A DNA stretch of 64,000 nt from Foliimonas ilicis (GCF_039939195.1 NZ_JBDUUH010000008.1:186001-250000); one strand, 5' to 3'. Numbered from the stretch's first letter, positions 34,384 through 42,735 are shown. The notes: generated by a model from the sequence alone, not told the origin. Made by a program: numbers and translations.

Positions 34384-35577
34384 TCAACCCGCTGCGCGCA
34401 ACGCCTTCTCGACGTCCTGCAGCAGATCGTCCACGTCTTCGAGGCCGACCGAAATGCGCAGCGTGCCCGGATCGATGCCGAGCTCTTCGCGAGCCTCGTC
34501 GGTCAGGTTCTTATGCGTCGTGGTTGCCGGATGCGTGATCAGGCTTTTTGCATCGCCAAGATTGTTGGAGATTTTCATGATCTCCAGCGCGTTCTGGAAT
34601 GCGAAGGCCGCTTTCTTTCCGCCCTTCACATTCAGGCAGATCAAAGTCGAGCCGCCGCTCATCTGCTTCCGGACCAGATCGGCCTGCGGATGGTCGGCGC
34701 GGCCCGGATAGATCACGCTTGCAACTTCGGAACGCTCGGCCAAAAAGTCGGCGATCTTGCCAGCACTTTCCGTCTGCTGACGAACGCGCAGCGGCAAGGT
34801 CTCCAGACCTTTCAACAGCGTCCATGCATTGAAAGGCGAAAGGCTGGGGCCGGTGTGGCGGAAATAATCGTGCAGGTTTTCGTCGATCCATTCCTTGTCG
34901 GAAAGGATCACGCCGCCGAGGCAGCGGCCCTGGCCGTCAATGTGCTTGGTGGCGGAATAGACGACGACATGCGCGCCGAGTTCCAGCGGCTTTTGCTGCA
35001 AAGGCGTTGCGAAGACATTGTCGACCACGAGCCGTGCGCCGACCGAGCGCGCGAGGCTTGCGACTGCGGCGACATCGACAACTTCAAGCGTCGGGTTGGT
35101 CGGGCTTTCGAAGAAGAAAAGCTTGGTGTTCGGGCGGACAGCCTTTTCCCAATTGGCGATGTCCTTGCCATCGACCAGCGTTGCCTCGATGCCGTATTTC
35201 GGCGCGAGTGTTTCGACGACCCAACGGCACGAGCCGAACAGCGCGCGCGCTGCAACGATGTGGTCGCCAGCCTTCAGGCCGCACAGAACGGCGGCGGTAA
35301 CGGCCGCCATGCCGGAGGCGGTGGCGCGGGCGTCTTCCGCGCCTTCCAGGGCGCACATGCGCTTTTCGAACATATCGACGGTCGGGTTGGCGTAGCGCGA
35401 ATAGATGAAACCGGGCTCTTCGCCCTTGAAGCGCGCTTCGGCAGCTTCGGCGGTTTCATAGACATAGCCTTGCGTGAGAAAAATAGCTTCGGACGTTTCG
35501 CCGAAACCGGAGCGCATCGTGCCTGCGTGAACGAGAGCGGTTTGAGGCTTCCAGTTGCGCTTGCTATCTGTCGTCAT
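34384..35577 (-). CDS. metZ: O-succinylhomoserine sulfhydrylase
   Basis: A 397-residue Cys/Met-metabolism PLP enzyme that makes homocysteine from O-succinylhomoserine and sulfide. The PLP lysine is Lys211 in VYSATKHIDGQGR; SRYANPT and SGMAAVTA cofactor-binding segments are present. The ATG at 35577 is used, with AGGTCAGGA before it. The presence of a SAM-II riboswitch in its leader confirms a methionine-pathway role and separates it from cystathionine beta-lyase or gamma-synthase paralogues. Confidence 0.95.
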   Translation of the reverse strand: MTTDSKRNWKPQTALVHAGTMRSGFGETSEAIFLTQGYVYETAEAAEARFKGEEPGFIYSRYANPTVDMFEKRMCALEGAEDARATASGMAAVTAAVLCGLKAGDHIVAARALFGSCRWVVETLAPKYGIEATLVDGKDIANWEKAVRPNTKLFFFESPTNPTLEVVDVAAVASLARSVGARLVVDNVFATPLQQKPLELGAHVVVYSATKHIDGQGRCLGGVILSDKEWIDENLHDYFRHTGPSLSPFNAWTLLKGLETLPLRVRQQTESAGKIADFLAERSEVASVIYPGRADHPQADLVRKQMSGGSTLICLNVKGGKKAAFAFQNALEIMKISNNLGDAKSLITHPATTTHKNLTDEAREELGIDPGTLRISVGLEDVDDLLQDVEKALRAAG

Positions 35578-35593
35578 CGGTCCTGACCTAAAT

Positions 35594-35625
35594 AAAAAAA
35601 CCGGCCGCGAAAGTCGCACGCCGGT
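35594..35625 (-). terminator. Intrinsic terminator in the metZ leader
   Basis: On the minus strand ACCGGC (35625-35620) pairs with GCCGGT (35605-35600), followed by a run of seven T, ending 17 bases before the metZ ATG. It sits directly behind the SAM-II aptamer, so it acts as the expression platform. An antiterminator pairing GGCCGC (35637-35632) with GCGGCC (35608-35603) would use the same 3' stem. Confidence 0.85.
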
Positions 35626-35636
35626 CTGTCAGCGGC

Positions 35637-35690
35637 CCTTTAGCGATTTGTTTAACGTGGCTGCAAGCCGACCGGCCAAATCACCACGGG
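35637..35690 (-). ncRNA. SAM-II (metA-type) riboswitch of metZ
   Basis: The sequence matches the SAM-II pseudoknot. P1 is CGTGG (35688-35684) with CCACG (35660-35656), and the pseudoknot pairs GATTTG (35682-35677) with CAAATC (35650-35645). The connecting GGCCGGTCGGCTTGCAG and TTAAA segments also fit. Binding of S-adenosylmethionine should switch off metZ. A TTGACG promoter-like hexamer lies upstream at 35727-35722. Confidence 0.95.
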
Positions 35691-35773
35691 ATAACGTTTC
35701 TTTAGACCCCGACCATGCTTGCGTCAATCTTTGTCATCATTAAACCTTCCGCGACCATCATCGGAGCGAAGTT

Positions 35774-36862
35774 TTGCGGCAATCAGGAATTCTCCCGGAT
35801 CAGGACATTGCAGGGCTGTTTCAGTCCGGCGCGCTGGCTGCACCCCGCGCGCTCGATACCGATCAGATCCAGCCCGCCAGCCTCGATCTGAGGCTCGGCG
35901 AAAAGGCGTGGCGGGTGCGCGCAAGCTTTCTGCCGGGACCGGGCAGCCTTGTTTCGGAAAAGCTCGACCGGCTGAAACTGCACGAGATCGACCTGACGGC
36001 AGGTGCGGTGCTGGAAACAGGCTGCGTCTATATCGTGCCGCTTCTGGAGGGACTTCAGCTTCCAACCAGCATTTCGGCCTCGGCAAATCCGAAAAGCTCG
36101 ACCGGCCGTCTCGATATTTTCACGCGCGTCATGACCGACTTCGGACAGGAGTTCGACAAGATACCGGCGGGCTACACCGGCCCGCTTTATCTGGAAGTCA
36201 GCCCGCGCACATTCCCCATCGTCGTGCGCACCGGCTCGCGTCTTTCGCAGATACGTTTCCGCATCGGCAATGCGCTGCTTGGCGAAAGCGAATTGCAGGA
36301 TTTGCATACGCAAGACATGCTCGTCGCTTCCGAACAGCCCAATATTTCGGGCGGCGGCATTGCGCTGTCGATCGACCTCAAGGGCGGTGAAAACGGCCTG
36401 ATCGGTTATCGTGGCAAGCACCATACGAGCCTTGTCGATGTCGATGTGCGGGCCGCGCACGATCTGCACGAATTCTGGGAACCGCTCTACAATCGCGGCA
36501 GCGGTGAACTGATCCTCGATCCCGATGAATTCTACATTCTCGTTTCGCGCGAAGCGGTGCATGTGCCGCCATTATTTGCAGCGGAAATGACGCCCTTCGA
36601 TCCGCTGGTCGGCGAATTCCGCGTTCACTATGCGGGTTTCTTCGACCCCGGCTTTGGCCACACGGCGGCAGGCGGCACGGGCAGCCGCGCAGTGCTGGAA
36701 GTGCGCAGCCATGAGGTGCCGTTCATTCTGGAACACGGCCAGATCGTCGGACGACTGGTCTATGAGCACATGCTGTCGCGACCGAAGGCGCTTTACGGGC
36801 TGGATCTCGGCTCGAACTATCAGGCACAGGGCCTGAAACTGTCGAAGCATTTTCGGGCTTAG
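35774..36862 (+). CDS. dcd: Double-domain 2'-deoxycytidine 5'-triphosphate deaminase
   Basis: A 362-residue protein, twice the 180-190 residues of ordinary Dcd. The N-terminal half has SSTGRL (about residue 111) and PAGYTGPLYLEV with a catalytic-type Glu. The C-terminal half has FFDPGFG (about 293) and SRAVLEVRSHEVPF with a second Glu, so both halves keep active-site residues. It supplies dUTP for dTMP synthesis. The start is TTG, with GGAG seven bases upstream; no ATG is available nearby. It is divergent from metZ. Confidence 0.85.
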   Translation: MRQSGILPDQDIAGLFQSGALAAPRALDTDQIQPASLDLRLGEKAWRVRASFLPGPGSLVSEKLDRLKLHEIDLTAGAVLETGCVYIVPLLEGLQLPTSISASANPKSSTGRLDIFTRVMTDFGQEFDKIPAGYTGPLYLEVSPRTFPIVVRTGSRLSQIRFRIGNALLGESELQDLHTQDMLVASEQPNISGGGIALSIDLKGGENGLIGYRGKHHTSLVDVDVRAAHDLHEFWEPLYNRGSGELILDPDEFYILVSREAVHVPPLFAAEMTPFDPLVGEFRVHYAGFFDPGFGHTAAGGTGSRAVLEVRSHEVPFILEHGQIVGRLVYEHMLSRPKALYGLDLGSNYQAQGLKLSKHFRA

Positions 36863-36895
36863 AACTTATTTTTAAATAGAAACGTTGGCGGGACA

Positions 36896-37058
36896 GCACC
36901 CCCCTCTGCCCTGCCGGGCATCTCCCCCTCAAGGGTGGAGATTACCCCGTCATCAACGCACGGTACGAATTGCTGACGTTGCAGAATGAAGGTGGAGGAT
37001 CGTGTCAGCCAATCTCCACCCTTGAGGGGGAGATGGCCGGCAGGCCAGAGGGGGGTGC
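36896..37058. repeat. Family A inverted repeat between convergent dcd and tRNA-Gly
   Basis: Arms 36896-36945 and about 37008-37058. This copy has its own version of the core, CCCCCTCAAGGGTGGAG, in both arms, where other copies read CCCCCACGGGTGGGG. So the two arms have changed together. The loop is about 62 bases. Confidence 0.88.
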
Positions 37059-37098
37059 CTCGCGATTCCATCGAAACAGGAATTATTCTAGAAACGGC

Positions 37099-37172
37099 TG
37101 GAGCGGGTAGCGGGAATCGAACCCGCGCGATCAGCTTGGGAAGCTGACAAGCTACCATTACATCATACCCGC
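37099..37172 (-). tRNA. tRNA-Gly(CCC)
   Basis: A 74-nt tRNA including an encoded 3' CCA. Acceptor arm GCGGGTA/TACCCGC, T arm GCGGG-TTCGATT-CCCGC and anticodon stem TCAGC/GCTGA with loop TTCCCAA, giving anticodon CCC, which reads GGG. The discriminator base is U. It stands alone between the dcd gene and a small membrane protein gene. Confidence 0.96.
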
Positions 37173-37293
37173 ACAGACGATCATTTATCACGCGCGGCGC
37201 GAGCGTCGCAATGGAAATTCAGATGCGCTCCGCTTGATGCGAGCGGCTGCTTTGCGTATGTGCAGGGGCGCATTATTAAACTTGGAGAATGCC

Positions 37294-37557
37294 ATGTCCG
37301 GACTGACGCGTTTTCTGGGAGACACCCCGCTCAGGGTCTTGCTCAAGCTGGTCGTCGTCTCGTTTCTGGTCGGTATCGTCATGAATACGTTCGGCTGGTA
37401 TCCGATGGACGTTCTGCACGGCGTTCGCGATTTCATCCTGCGCATCTGGAATATGGGCTTCGCAGCGCTTGGCCGCTTCGGCGACTATTTCGTGATCGGT
37501 GCGGTGATCGTCGTCCCGGCCTTCATCCTGCTCAGGCTTTTCAGCTACCGCCGCTGA
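37294..37557 (+). CDS. Small two-helix membrane protein (DUF6460-like)
   Basis: An 87-residue protein with two hydrophobic segments (LLKLVVVSFLVGIVMNTFGW, residues 17-36, and YFVIGAVIVVPAFILLRLF near the end). TTGGAGA precedes the ATG at 37294. It resembles a short family conserved in Hyphomicrobiales that I recall as DUF6460; no function is known. It overlaps the convergent histone-deacetylase-like gene by 17 bases. Confidence 0.7.
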   Translation: MSGLTRFLGDTPLRVLLKLVVVSFLVGIVMNTFGWYPMDVLHGVRDFILRIWNMGFAALGRFGDYFVIGAVIVVPAFILLRLFSYRR

Positions 37558-38464
37558 CCGGTCCGGCATAGCGGTCGGCGATTTCGAACAGGATCGCATG
37601 GCGCGCGGCAAGCGTCGGCAGGTCGTTGGAATAGCCGCCGCCGAGCACACCGCAAACCGGTACGCCGCGACCGCGAAAATGCCCGATCACCAGATCGTCG
37701 CGTTTTCTCAAACCCTCATCCGTCATGGCCAGCCGTCCAAGGCGGTCGTCGCGATGGGGATCGACGCCTGCATTGTAGAACACGAAGTCCCATTTCCCCT
37801 GATGCGAAATCGTATGAAGTGCCGTGTCGAGCCGTGACAGATAGGCTTCGTCGTCCGTCTGGTCGGCCAGAGCAATATCTAGATCAGACGCGATCTTGCG
37901 CACCGGATAATTCCTTTCCGCATGCATGGAAAAGGTGAAAACCCGGTCGTGCTTTGCCAGAATATCGGCCGTTCCATCGCCTTGATGGACGTCGAGATCG
38001 ACAATCAGGATTTTCTTCGCCAGTTTTTCCGAAATCAGCACCAGTGCTGCGACCGCAACGTCGTTGAAGGTGCAAAAGCCTGCGCCATGCGCGCGCTTGG
38101 CGTGATGGCTGCCGCCAGCCGTGTTGCAGGCAAGGCCATGTTCCAGCGCCAGCCGTGCGGCGAGGATCGTTCCGCCAGCGGCGAGCAGTGCGCGGCGCGA
38201 GACGCGCTCATTGATCGGAAAGCCGATCTCGCGTTCGATTTTTTCCGGCACCTTGCAGGAAATAACCTGCTCGACATAGGCGGGCTCATGGGCGAATTCG
38301 AGCCATTCAGAACGTGCGGGCGCAGGCACATGCAGGAAGCCGGGATGGACCAGCGCCAATTCGTGCAGCCGCTCCATAAGCATCGAATATTTGCCCATTG
38401 GAAATCTATGCGCCACAGGGAAGGCGGCGTCGTAGTCCGGGTGATGAACGATGTGAAGCGGCAT
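37541..38464 (-). CDS. Histone deacetylase-like (class II, acetylpolyamine amidohydrolase-type) zinc enzyme
   Basis: A 307-residue arginase/deacetylase-fold enzyme. Active-site residues are complete: His120-His121 (GGSHHA), zinc ligands Asp158 and His160 (VDLDVHQGDGT) and Asp235 (GVDPH), with the GGGY near residue 289. Bacterial members deacetylate small acetyl-amines or acetyl-lysine; the substrate here is unknown. The start is ATG 38464, overlapping the stop of the preceding small membrane gene by one base, so they are coupled. Confidence 0.9.
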   Translation of the reverse strand: MPLHIVHHPDYDAAFPVAHRFPMGKYSMLMERLHELALVHPGFLHVPAPARSEWLEFAHEPAYVEQVISCKVPEKIEREIGFPINERVSRRALLAAGGTILAARLALEHGLACNTAGGSHHAKRAHGAGFCTFNDVAVAALVLISEKLAKKILIVDLDVHQGDGTADILAKHDRVFTFSMHAERNYPVRKIASDLDIALADQTDDEAYLSRLDTALHTISHQGKWDFVFYNAGVDPHRDDRLGRLAMTDEGLRKRDDLVIGHFRGRGVPVCGVLGGGYSNDLPTLAARHAILFEIADRYAGPVSGGS

Positions 38465-38742
38465 TAGAACAGGGAGAAGATCATCATGCCAGCGAAGGCT
38501 ATGAGCAGCACGATGTAAAACGGGCGGAAGAGATAGAAACGCTGCCAATTCGTGAGGCCGAGAGCATTGATATAAACGCGCTCATCAAGCTTCACATTGT
38601 CCATGCCGCTATCGACGGAAAAATCACCTCCATTATTCTTATAAAATCGGTATTCCCTGACCTGCGCGATAATCTGGTGAGCGGCTAGAAGGCCGACCGC
38701 CACGAACGCTGCTGAAAAAAGCAAGATTTCCAATAATAGCAT
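38464..38742 (-). CDS. Small two-helix membrane protein, unrecognised
   Basis: A 92-residue protein with helices at about residues 4-28 and 68-91 and a polar middle (YRFYKNNGGDFSVDSG). AGGAG lies about ten bases upstream of the ATG at 38742. I do not recognise it. Its stop codon shares a base with the start of the deacetylase-like gene, so the pair is probably co-translated. It is 17 bases downstream of the Rap1a-like gene. Confidence 0.65.
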   Translation of the reverse strand: MLLLEILLFSAAFVAVGLLAAHQIIAQVREYRFYKNNGGDFSVDSGMDNVKLDERVYINALGLTNWQRFYLFRPFYIVLLIAFAGMMIFSLF

Positions 38743-38759
38743 AACGGGAAAACTCCTCT

Positions 38760-39164
38760 TTAATCCGTAGGACAGGGAAAAATAGCGGCCAGTCCTTCAA
38801 TCACCAATGTCGATGCTCTCTCTTTGAGGCGCTCTGGCGTGACGATCCGAAGATGGGTGTATACGCGGTCTGCAAGCTCATGAGGGAGAACCGATCCGGC
38901 CCCACACCACCCCGTCCCGCTGGTAGCATCCGCCACCCCAGCTATATAAGCACCACCGCGAGCGCCCGACTTGATACGGCCAGCCTCGCTCCGTAGAGCG
39001 CCATCATCGGACTTTCCTTCGAGCGCCTTGATCAGCTCCGTCCCGCTGATTATCCAGTCGCGGGCCTCATCGTTGCCAGATTCTGCCGACGCAACATTGA
39101 TAGCCAAACCTATCGACAGTATCGCCGCCGGAAAAATTGCCCGAAATTGGTACGCTGCTGTCAT
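38760..39164 (-). CDS. Rap1a/Tai-like secreted protein
   Basis: A 134-residue protein with a signal peptide (FRAIFPAAILSIGLAINVAS, mature start near residue 28). The core carries the Rap1a/Tai pattern AYIAGVADA (72-80), WC (Cys87), a conserved helix and the C-terminal FPCP (Cys131), so a Cys87-Cys131 disulfide is expected. Rap1a and Tai proteins are periplasmic immunity proteins against type VI amidase effectors, but many bacterial genomes hold lone homologues of other use. No effector or T6SS gene is nearby. The base composition looks less GC-biased than the neighbours. Confidence 0.72.
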   Translation of the reverse strand: MTAAYQFRAIFPAAILSIGLAINVASAESGNDEARDWIISGTELIKALEGKSDDGALRSEAGRIKSGARGGAYIAGVADATSGTGWCGAGSVLPHELADRVYTHLRIVTPERLKERASTLVIEGLAAIFPCPTD

Positions 39165-39257
39165 CTTCCGCTCCGTTGATCAGGCTGCCACCGGCGCTAC
39201 TCGAACGCAGGCGGTTGCTCGACATGGCTGACCCAATGCACCCTGGAACGCGCAACA

Positions 39258-39899
39258 TCAGATCGTGTATCGCTTATAGGCTTCGCGCAGGAATTGCTTG
39301 CCTTTCTCGGTCAGGTGCGATGCGTCAACGAATGCGGAAAACGAGCCGGCCTGATCCCGCATATTGCCGAGTTGGTCGATCATCTCTTTGCTCCCGAACA
39401 CGACATGAAAACGCTCGCCAGCGGGCAGCCACACACAAAGCGGACCAAATGAGAACTCCAGGATGACGTCCTCATGGAAAACTTGAAAAAGATCGTCCCA
39501 TGCGCGAACCGGTTCGATGCTGGTGGTTTTCTCCGGCCGCTTGCCGAACTCGGCATGGAAGATACTGACGGACCTTCCGGGGGAGCCAGCAATCCCTGCC
39601 AGGACAAGGAACGCGGCCCTGTCGAGAACATCAGGCAATATCTGAGCTTTGAACCCACGCGCCAGAAGGAATGCAGGGCGCAGAAGGCGCTTTTCATCGA
39701 GCGCGTCATCAAAAAGCGTAGCCAATGTATTGCACCATACATTCTTGACAGGGTTTGTCGCACAACTTCCGCAGACCGTCCCAAAACCCTTGAGCCGATT
39801 CCTGATGTGGTTGGTGCATGGTAAGCCAAGCTCATAACCATCTGCCCGAAGAGTTTTGGGACGGTCTGCCTGATTAACGCACCGCGGCGCTTCGGCCAA
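39258..39899 (-). pseudogene. Degenerate or hypothetical reading frame in an accessory patch
   Basis: A 213-codon frame with no usable ATG: it opens only at a TTG, and the first internal Met is beyond residue 160. The 3' half reads like a real protein (DVILEFSFGPLCVWLPAGERF, then a charged helix ending YKRYTI). The 5' part runs through a 21-bp inverted repeat and looks non-coding. It is either a short hypothetical gene starting internally at a non-ATG codon or the remnant of a larger one. I do not recognise the family. Confidence 0.4.
39771..39869. repeat. 21-bp inverted repeat just downstream of pyrD
   Basis: Arms 39771-39791 and 39849-39869 match in 20 of 21 positions, including a perfect 17-base core GCAGACCGTCCCAAAAC, around a 57-base loop. 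No target-site duplication is visible. It lies 31 bases after the pyrD stop on the transcribed side. It may be a miniature transposon remnant or a transcript-end structure; it does not match families A to C. Confidence 0.8.
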
Positions 39900-40985
39900 T
39901 TAACTTTGTATAGTCCGATCGGCCCAGCGATCGAGATGCAGGTCGCGGAATTCGGAGATTGAAGCAAGACCACTCTGATCGACAAGTTTGCTCAGATCCG
40001 AAACGATCCTGCCCGGCAATGCCGGTCCGCCATATATCAGGCTCGTATAGAGCTGGACCAGATCGGCACCGGCGCGCATTTTTTCGAGCACTGTTTCTGC
40101 CGAATCCACGCCGCCAACGCCGATAATCGCGACTTTCGGCCCAAGCAATTTGCGCATTTTCGCCAAAACGATGGTCGAGCGCTCGAAAAGCGGTTTGCCG
40201 GAAAGCCCGCCCGTTTCGCCGGTATGCGTAGCACTGCGCAATCCGGTGCGGGAAATGGTTGTATTTGAAACTATCACCCCGTCGACGCCCTTTTCCAGAA
40301 CCTCGGCGGCGATGTCTTCCAGTTCGGCCTCGACGAGATCGGGCGCGATTTTCAGGAAAACCGGCACGTTGACCCCGGTTTGCGCACGCGCTGCGAGGCT
40401 GCGCGAAAGAAGTTCGGCAAGGCTTTCGCGCGCCTGCATCGTGCGCAGGCCGGGCGTGTTGGGCGACGAGATGTTGATCGTCAGATAGGAGGCGTATTTT
40501 GCGAAGCGGCTGACGCCTGCCTCGTAATCCGCGATGCGATCAGTGCTGTCCTTGTTCGCGCCGACATTGACGCCGACGATGCCGCTGCGGCCCTTGCGTG
40601 CCTCAAGGCGTTGTTCGCAGGCAGCGTGTCCTTCATTGTTGAAGCCAAGCCGGTTGATAACGGCATCGTCTTCGACAAGCCGGAAAATACGCGGCTTCGG
40701 GTTGCCCGGCTGCGCGAGCGGCGTGACCGTGCCGATTTCGGTAAAGCCGAAACCGAGCTTCAAGAGCGCATCCGGCACTTCGCCATTCTTGTCGTAGCCT
40801 GCGGCCATACCGAGCGGGTTCTGAAAATTCAGCCCGCAAAGCTGAACGTTTAGACGCGCATCCTGAGATGCGCGATGAAAGCCGACCGGCGCACCGCAAC
40901 GCAGTGCCGCAATCGACATGCCATGCGCGGTTTCAGGATCGAGGGTGAAAAGCGCCTTGCGCCCGATACGCTCGAAAAAATTCAT
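39900..40985 (-). CDS. pyrD: Dihydroorotate dehydrogenase (quinone), class 2
   Basis: A 361-residue class 2 PyrD, oxidising dihydroorotate with quinone at the membrane. The N-terminal FFERIGRKALFTLDPETAHG helix is the membrane-associating extension. FMN and active-site segments PLGMAAGYDKNGE, NISSPNTPGLR (catalytic Ser), VSNTT and the C-terminal GGVDSAE and LYTSLIYGGP are all present. The start overlaps the stop of the DUF952 gene by ATGA. Confidence 0.96.
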   Translation of the reverse strand: MNFFERIGRKALFTLDPETAHGMSIAALRCGAPVGFHRASQDARLNVQLCGLNFQNPLGMAAGYDKNGEVPDALLKLGFGFTEIGTVTPLAQPGNPKPRIFRLVEDDAVINRLGFNNEGHAACEQRLEARKGRSGIVGVNVGANKDSTDRIADYEAGVSRFAKYASYLTINISSPNTPGLRTMQARESLAELLSRSLAARAQTGVNVPVFLKIAPDLVEAELEDIAAEVLEKGVDGVIVSNTTISRTGLRSATHTGETGGLSGKPLFERSTIVLAKMRKLLGPKVAIIGVGGVDSAETVLEKMRAGADLVQLYTSLIYGGPALPGRIVSDLSKLVDQSGLASISEFRDLHLDRWADRTIQS

Positions 40986-41332
40986 GCGGCCTCCAGCAGC
41001 GGGAGTTCATGTTTGCCCGAAGGCCCGACGGGTAGGGGCTTTACCCATTTCACCGCCGCGAGATCGAGCGGCGCATAAAGATGCGGGAAAAGCGCACCGC
41101 CGCGCGACGGCTCGTATTTCAGCGCTTCGCCAAGCTTTGCCGTATCGATGGCCACGAGCAGCAGACCGGCCTGACCGGCGAAATGCTTTGCTGCCGTTTC
41201 GGCAACCTGATCGGCAGTCGAAAAATGAATATAACCATCAGCCAGATCGACCGGCGCGCCCGTAAATTTTCCGGACTTTTCCGCCTCGCGCCAAAGCGCC
41301 TCAGGACTTATCTTGTAAATCGTGGAATGCAT
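40982..41332 (-). CDS. DUF952 protein
   Basis: A 116-residue protein with the DUF952 pattern IYKISPEALW, GAPVDLADGYIHFSTADQV and FPHLYAPLDLAAV. The fold is related to glutathione-transferase-like or ADP-ribosyltransferase-like small domains; its function is unknown. It is the first gene of a two-gene operon with pyrD, coupled by a four-base overlap. Confidence 0.88.
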   Translation of the reverse strand: MHSTIYKISPEALWREAEKSGKFTGAPVDLADGYIHFSTADQVAETAAKHFAGQAGLLLVAIDTAKLGEALKYEPSRGGALFPHLYAPLDLAAVKWVKPLPVGPSGKHELPLLEAA

Positions 41333-41464
41333 GATTGCGGTATAGGCGCAAAGCCTTGTGCGGAAAAGAGCAGTGCCGCAAATCGCACAGCCCTTTGCAA
41401 TTCAAACTTCTGGCACAAATATCAGGCATCATGGTCTTCAAGTTCAAATCATGGAGGGTTTACC

Positions 41465-41905
41465 ATGCGCTATTCCCGGATCGCCGCCTCTTCGGTTCTC
41501 ATTCTCGGGCTGACGGGAATTGCAAATGCACAGGGGCCCGAGCGCTATCGGCTCGAAAAGACCGACAACGGCTATGTGCGCATGGACACGAAAACCGGCG
41601 CGATGTCGATTTGCGAGGAGCGTTCCGGCCAGCTTGTTTGCAAGCTCGCAGCCGATGAGCGGGTCGCCATGCAGGACGAGATCGAGCGGCTTCAATCCAG
41701 TCTGAAATCCGTCGAGGAGCGGGTTACGAAGCTTGAAGGCTCGTTGCCTGCCCGGATTGATTCTGCTTTGCCGACTGAGGAGGACTTCGAAAAATCGCTC
41801 GGCTATATGGAGCGCTTCTTCCGCCGCTTCATGGGCATCGCCAAGGATATGGAAAATGAGGACCAAAATCCTCCGCCCGTGGCACCCAATTCGGATAAAA
41901 CATAA
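41465..41905 (+). CDS. Secreted coiled-coil hypothetical protein
   Basis: A 146-residue protein. A signal peptide ends near residue 22 (SSVLILGLTGIANAQG), followed by a small domain RYRLEKTDNGYVRMDTKTG with SICEERSGQLVCKLA (Cys pair 50 and 59), then a coiled coil (about 65-95) and an amphipathic C-terminal helix (SLGYMERFFRRFMGIAKDME). GGAGGG precedes the ATG at 41465. Similar short proteins occur in rhizobia; no function is known. Confidence 0.7.
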   Translation: MRYSRIAASSVLILGLTGIANAQGPERYRLEKTDNGYVRMDTKTGAMSICEERSGQLVCKLAADERVAMQDEIERLQSSLKSVEERVTKLEGSLPARIDSALPTEEDFEKSLGYMERFFRRFMGIAKDMENEDQNPPPVAPNSDKT

Positions 41906-42048
41906 CGGATTGAGGGGAAAACACGCAACTTAATGCCTCTTTTGCAGGAATGCAGGCTTTGCGCTTGAAAAGCCCGTGCTTGACCGCATAATTGCGCGAA
42001 AGTTCGGGCGGGCTCTAATGCCGCGCCCCGAAACTGAGGGAGGGGTAT

Positions 42049-42705
42049 TTGGCGTCTGGCCACAAATTCGTGATCGCCGACGACCATCCGCTTTTTCGTG
42101 GCGCGCTGAAGCAGGCGCTCGATGGCATTGCAGGTGGCACGACAATTCTCGAAGCGGGCGATTTCGAAAGCACGAAGGCCCTCGTTGGCGCGAACAGCGA
42201 CATCGACCTCCTGCTTCTCGATCTTTCCATGCCGGGTGCGAGCGGCCTTTCGGGGCTGGTTTCGCTGCGGGGCATCGATGCGTCGCTGCCGATGATCGTC
42301 GTTTCCGCACATGACGATGTCCAGACGATAAGACGCGCGCTGGAACTCGGCGCGTCCGGCTTCATCTCGAAATCCGCCAGCATGGAACACATCAGGGATG
42401 CCGTCGAAACCGTGCTTGCCGGTGGTATTACTGCGCCGGTCGGCATGGATCTGGGCACCGAAAACGACCCTGAGATTTCCGACCTCATCAAACGGCTTCA
42501 ATCGCTGACGCCGCAGCAGACTCGCGTTCTGGGCATGATCGCGGAAGGTCTTCTGAACAAGCAGATCGCCTATGATCTCGGTGTCTCCGAAGCCACCATC
42601 AAGGCGCATGTGTCGGCCGTGCTGCAAAAGCTCGGCGTGGACAGCCGCACGCAGGCGGTCATTCTTCTGGCCAAGATTGGCAACGAGCCGCTGTCGGCTG
42701 GCTAG
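42049..42705 (+). CDS. LuxR/NarL-type response regulator
   Basis: A 218-residue response regulator. The receiver domain has the acidic pair DD (11-12), phospho-acceptor Asp58 in LLLLDLSMPG and Lys near 108 (GFISKSAS). The C-terminal LuxR helix-turn-helix is LTPQQTRVLGMIAEG, NKQIAYDLGVSEATIKAHVS. The start is TTG, directly behind GGGAGGGG. It converges with the hybrid kinase gene at 42930-46463, whose output it most likely receives. Confidence 0.87.
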   Translation: MASGHKFVIADDHPLFRGALKQALDGIAGGTTILEAGDFESTKALVGANSDIDLLLLDLSMPGASGLSGLVSLRGIDASLPMIVVSAHDDVQTIRRALELGASGFISKSASMEHIRDAVETVLAGGITAPVGMDLGTENDPEISDLIKRLQSLTPQQTRVLGMIAEGLLNKQIAYDLGVSEATIKAHVSAVLQKLGVDSRTQAVILLAKIGNEPLSAG

Positions 42706-42735
42706 AGTCTTTCATAGAAAAGCTGGCGGGACAGC

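Noticed and set aside
38760..39164. Evidence for a type VI secretion system
   Set aside because: Only one Rap1a/Tai-like protein is present; no effector, VgrG, Hcp or sheath gene is in the window.
37099..39899. Genomic island integrated at tRNA-Gly
   Set aside because: No integrase and no direct repeat of the tRNA 3' end was seen; core genes separate the tRNA from the accessory patch.
39380..39985. 201-codon minus-strand frame and a 116-codon plus-strand frame over the accessory patch
   Set aside because: The first overlaps the conserved pyrD 3' end and is low-complexity; the second lacks a start signal. The frame at 39258-39899 has the most protein-like 3' half, and even that is doubtful.
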